A stretch of DNA of 6,804 bases from an uncultured Lachnospiraceae bacterium (GTDB lineage: Bacteria; Bacillota; Clostridia; Lachnospirales; Lachnospiraceae). The translations under genes were made by a program, and so were the position numbers. The notes under the pieces were generated by a model that saw only the letters and a list, made by a program, of their open reading frames with translations, did no database searches and was not told the DNA's origin. The DNA is taken from positions 1 through 6,804 of the forward strand of contig CADBTX010000163.1 of assembly GCA_902797705.1 (NCBI GenBank), written 5' to 3'. Positions within the stretch are counted from its first letter, which is position 1. Each line of letters begins with the position of its first letter. Positions 5,438 to 6,804 of this stretch are shown in pieces.

Positions 5438-6127
5438 ATGGCAAAGAAAGTTCTTGTTGTTGATGATGAAAAGACAATAGTAAAGGGGATCTCTTTCAGC
5501 CTGAAACAGGACGGTATGGAGGTGGATACCGCCTTCGACGGTGAGGAGGCCGTAGACAAGGCGAGAGAAGGGGGCTATGACATCATACTTCTGGATGTGA
5601 TGCTGCCGAAACTCTCGGGTTTTGAAGTGTGTCAGGCCATAAGGGAGTTTTCTGACGTGCCTGTGATCATGCTTACGGCCAAGGGCGATGACATGGATAA
5701 GATCCTGGGACTTGAGTACGGCGCTGACGACTATATCACAAAGCCCTTTAATATACTGGAGGTGAAGGCCCGTATCAAGGCCATCATGCGAAGGGTTGAG
5801 AAGGGGAGTGAAAAAGGCGAAAAGTCAAAGATGCTGGAGAAGGGTGCCCTAAAGATGGATACTGAGAACAGGCGTGTATTTATCTATGATCATGAGATCA
5901 ACCTTACGGCCAGGGAATTTGATGTGCTGGAACTTCTGGCAAAGAACCCGAACAAGATTTATTCGCGTATTGATCTCTTAAACATCATCTGGGGCAAGGA
6001 TTATCCCGGAGACGAGCGTACCGTTGATGTGCATATAAGGCGTCTCAGGGAAAAGATAGAGGAAAGTCCCAGTAATCCGCAGTTTGTGCATACGAAGTGG
6101 GGCGTTGGTTACTACTTCGCCGGGTGA
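5438..6127 (+). CDS. OmpR/PhoB-family response regulator, no partner kinase in view
   Basis: This 229-residue cytoplasmic two-component regulator would be phosphorylated by a sensor kinase and bind DNA. The receiver domain (about 1-120) has the acidic pair Asp9-Asp10 (VVDDEK), the phospho-acceptor Asp53 in LLDVMLPK, Thr80 in IMLTAK, and Lys102 in TKPF, so all catalytic positions are intact. A charged linker of about 15 residues leads to a winged-helix effector domain (about 136-229) with LTAREFDVLELL, the recognition region RTVDVHIRRLREKIE, and the terminal WGVGYYF. The start abuts the stop of the comEA-like gene, and no strong ribosome site is evident (AGGGAT is 16-17 bases upstream), so translation is probably coupled. 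No histidine kinase follows; the next gene converges from the other strand. The exact subfamily and regulon cannot be read from the sequence. Confidence 0.93.
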   Translation: MAKKVLVVDDEKTIVKGISFSLKQDGMEVDTAFDGEEAVDKAREGGYDIILLDVMLPKLSGFEVCQAIREFSDVPVIMLTAKGDDMDKILGLEYGADDYITKPFNILEVKARIKAIMRRVEKGSEKGEKSKMLEKGALKMDTENRRVFIYDHEINLTAREFDVLELLAKNPNKIYSRIDLLNIIWGKDYPGDERTVDVHIRRLREKIEESPSNPQFVHTKWGVGYYFAG

Positions 6128-6149
6128 GACATAAGGATGTTATCTTAGT

Positions 6150-6181
6150 AAAAAAGAGGCGTGCTTCATTCGAAGCACGCC
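6150..6181 (-). terminator. intrinsic terminator of the aminotransferase gene, overlapping its stop codon
   Basis: GGCGTGCTTC (6158-6167) and GAAGCACGCC (6172-6181) form a perfect 10-bp stem with loop ATTC. Read on the minus strand, the stem is followed by TCTTTTTT (6157 down to 6150), a classic factor-independent terminator. The 5' arm on that strand encodes the last residues ACFE of the aminotransferase, and the stop codon (6168-6166) lies at the loop/stem junction. On the plus strand the stem has an A tract before it but no T run after it, so termination of the response-regulator transcript here would be weaker. Confidence 0.85.
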
Positions 6182-6804
6182 CTTACTGTTTCTATGATCC
6201 TGTCCTGTTCTTCTTCCGTCATCTTATTGTCGCTTGGAAGGCAGAAGCCTCTGTTAAAGATATCCATTCCAACGTCAATTGGCAGGCCGTCCCTTCCCCT
6301 GTCGCCGCCGGAAATATAGGCGTTGGTCCGGCATCTTCCGTTTCCTTCCCTTGTGATAAAGGCATTGGATGAGTATACCGGCTGGGCATGCATGGGCTTC
6401 CATATGGGCCGTCCTTCCGCATTGATGGAAGATATGGCATTCAGTATTTCCATGGGGCAGCTCTTTCCGGACTCGGGAATATACAGGCTTTCATTTCCGC
6501 TCCTGACCTCGCGGCACAGGCTGCCGGGCTCTATGATGGCTGAACTCAGCCAGTAATTCGGAGTCGAATTCTTTCTGTCGAAAGGATTCATCTTAAGAGG
6601 GAGATCTGCGAAGCCCTTTTCGTAGCGCTCATAGATCCTCTTTTTCGCCTCTATATGTTCAGAGAGGTGAGGTATCTGTCCCCTTATTATCCCTGCGATC
6701 ACGTTGCTCATCCGATAATTGTATCCGAGCTCCTCATGCTGGTACCAGAGAGCCGCCTCTCTTGCCTGGGTGGACCATTTGCGGACTTTTTTCGCATCCT
6801 CTTC
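6166..6804 (-). CDS. DegT/DnrJ/EryC1/StrS sugar aminotransferase, N-terminal part outside the window
   Basis: This PLP-dependent aminotransferase family adds an amino group to a nucleotide-linked keto-sugar, for surface polysaccharide or glycoconjugate synthesis. The frame is open to the window edge, so the ATG at 6711 is internal. The last 212 residues are visible out of the usual 370-400. The stretch entering from the edge, STQAREAALWYQHEELGYNY then RMSNVIAG, is diagnostic, matching the TQAREPAPxYxHxExGYNYRMSN signature of the PglE/EpsN-like branch. The C-terminal end has FNRGFCLPSDNKMTEEEQDR, also typical. The PLP-binding Lys lies upstream of the visible part, so catalytic competence cannot be checked. 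It converges on the response regulator with a 38-base gap and probably ends a surface-polysaccharide or glycosylation cluster beyond the window. The sugar substrate cannot be assigned. Confidence 0.93.
   Translation of the reverse strand, partial: EEDAKKVRKWSTQAREAALWYQHEELGYNYRMSNVIAGIIRGQIPHLSEHIEAKKRIYERYEKGFADLPLKMNPFDRKNSTPNYWLSSAIIEPGSLCREVRSGNESLYIPESGKSCPMEILNAISSINAEGRPIWKPMHAQPVYSSNAFITREGNGRCRTNAYISGGDRGRDGLPIDVGMDIFNRGFCLPSDNKMTEEEQDRIIETVRACFE

Noticed and set aside
6097..6372. Plus-strand open frame running from the response-regulator end into the aminotransferase region
   Set aside because: It begins inside the response regulator in another frame and runs antisense through well-conserved DegT C-terminal sequence.
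1..6804. CRISPR arrays, insertion sequences, prophage genes or tRNAs
   Set aside because: No spaced direct repeats, transposase or integrase motifs, or tRNA cloverleaf signatures were found; nearly all bases are explained by conserved genes.

Overview
The window holds most of an arginine-biosynthesis (acetyl-ornithine cycle) operon, followed by a short two-gene unit with a ComEA-like lipoprotein and a response regulator, and then the 3' end of a convergent sugar-aminotransferase gene. Several features point to a Firmicute of the Clostridia, most likely Lachnospiraceae-like: strong GGAGG-type ribosome sites, heavy use of AGG/AGA and ATA codons at mid GC content, the gene order argC-(GNAT)-argJ-argB-argD, and the flavour of the response regulator and DegT protein. 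This assignment is an inference from style. No rRNA or other taxonomic marker is present.

Bases 1-4722 (+ strand) carry argC (5' end outside the window), a small GNAT acetyltransferase, argJ, argB and argD, with gaps of 0 to about 96 bases. ArgJ transfers the acetyl group from N-acetylornithine back to glutamate. ArgB phosphorylates N-acetylglutamate, ArgC reduces the phosphate to the semialdehyde, and ArgD transaminates it to N-acetylornithine. Together they make ornithine. The GNAT enzyme is not a standard member; it could prime the cycle with N-acetylglutamate or do something unrelated. No tRNA, rRNA, CRISPR array or insertion sequence was seen.

The argJ-argB junction (2541-2636) is the least ordinary part. 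It contains three successive perfect inverted repeats and an alternative 8-bp pairing that excludes two of them. It also has a possible 14-codon mini-ORF with two arginine codons near its stop, and the likely argB ribosome site sits inside the last stem. It may be a palindromic (REP/BIME-like) repeat insertion or a translational control element for argB. The sequence alone does not decide.

Bases 4723-4801 contain a plausible sigma-A promoter and a hairpin leader ahead of the comEA-like gene (4802-5437). That protein is a predicted lipoprotein with an SLBB domain and a C-terminal helix-hairpin-helix DNA-binding domain. Its stop codon abuts the start of an OmpR/PhoB-type response regulator (5438-6127), and no histidine kinase follows. 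The last 639 bases (- strand) encode the C-terminal part of a DegT/DnrJ/EryC1/StrS aminotransferase. Its factor-independent terminator overlaps its own stop codon and lies between the two converging genes. No gene-free stretch exceeds about 100 bases.
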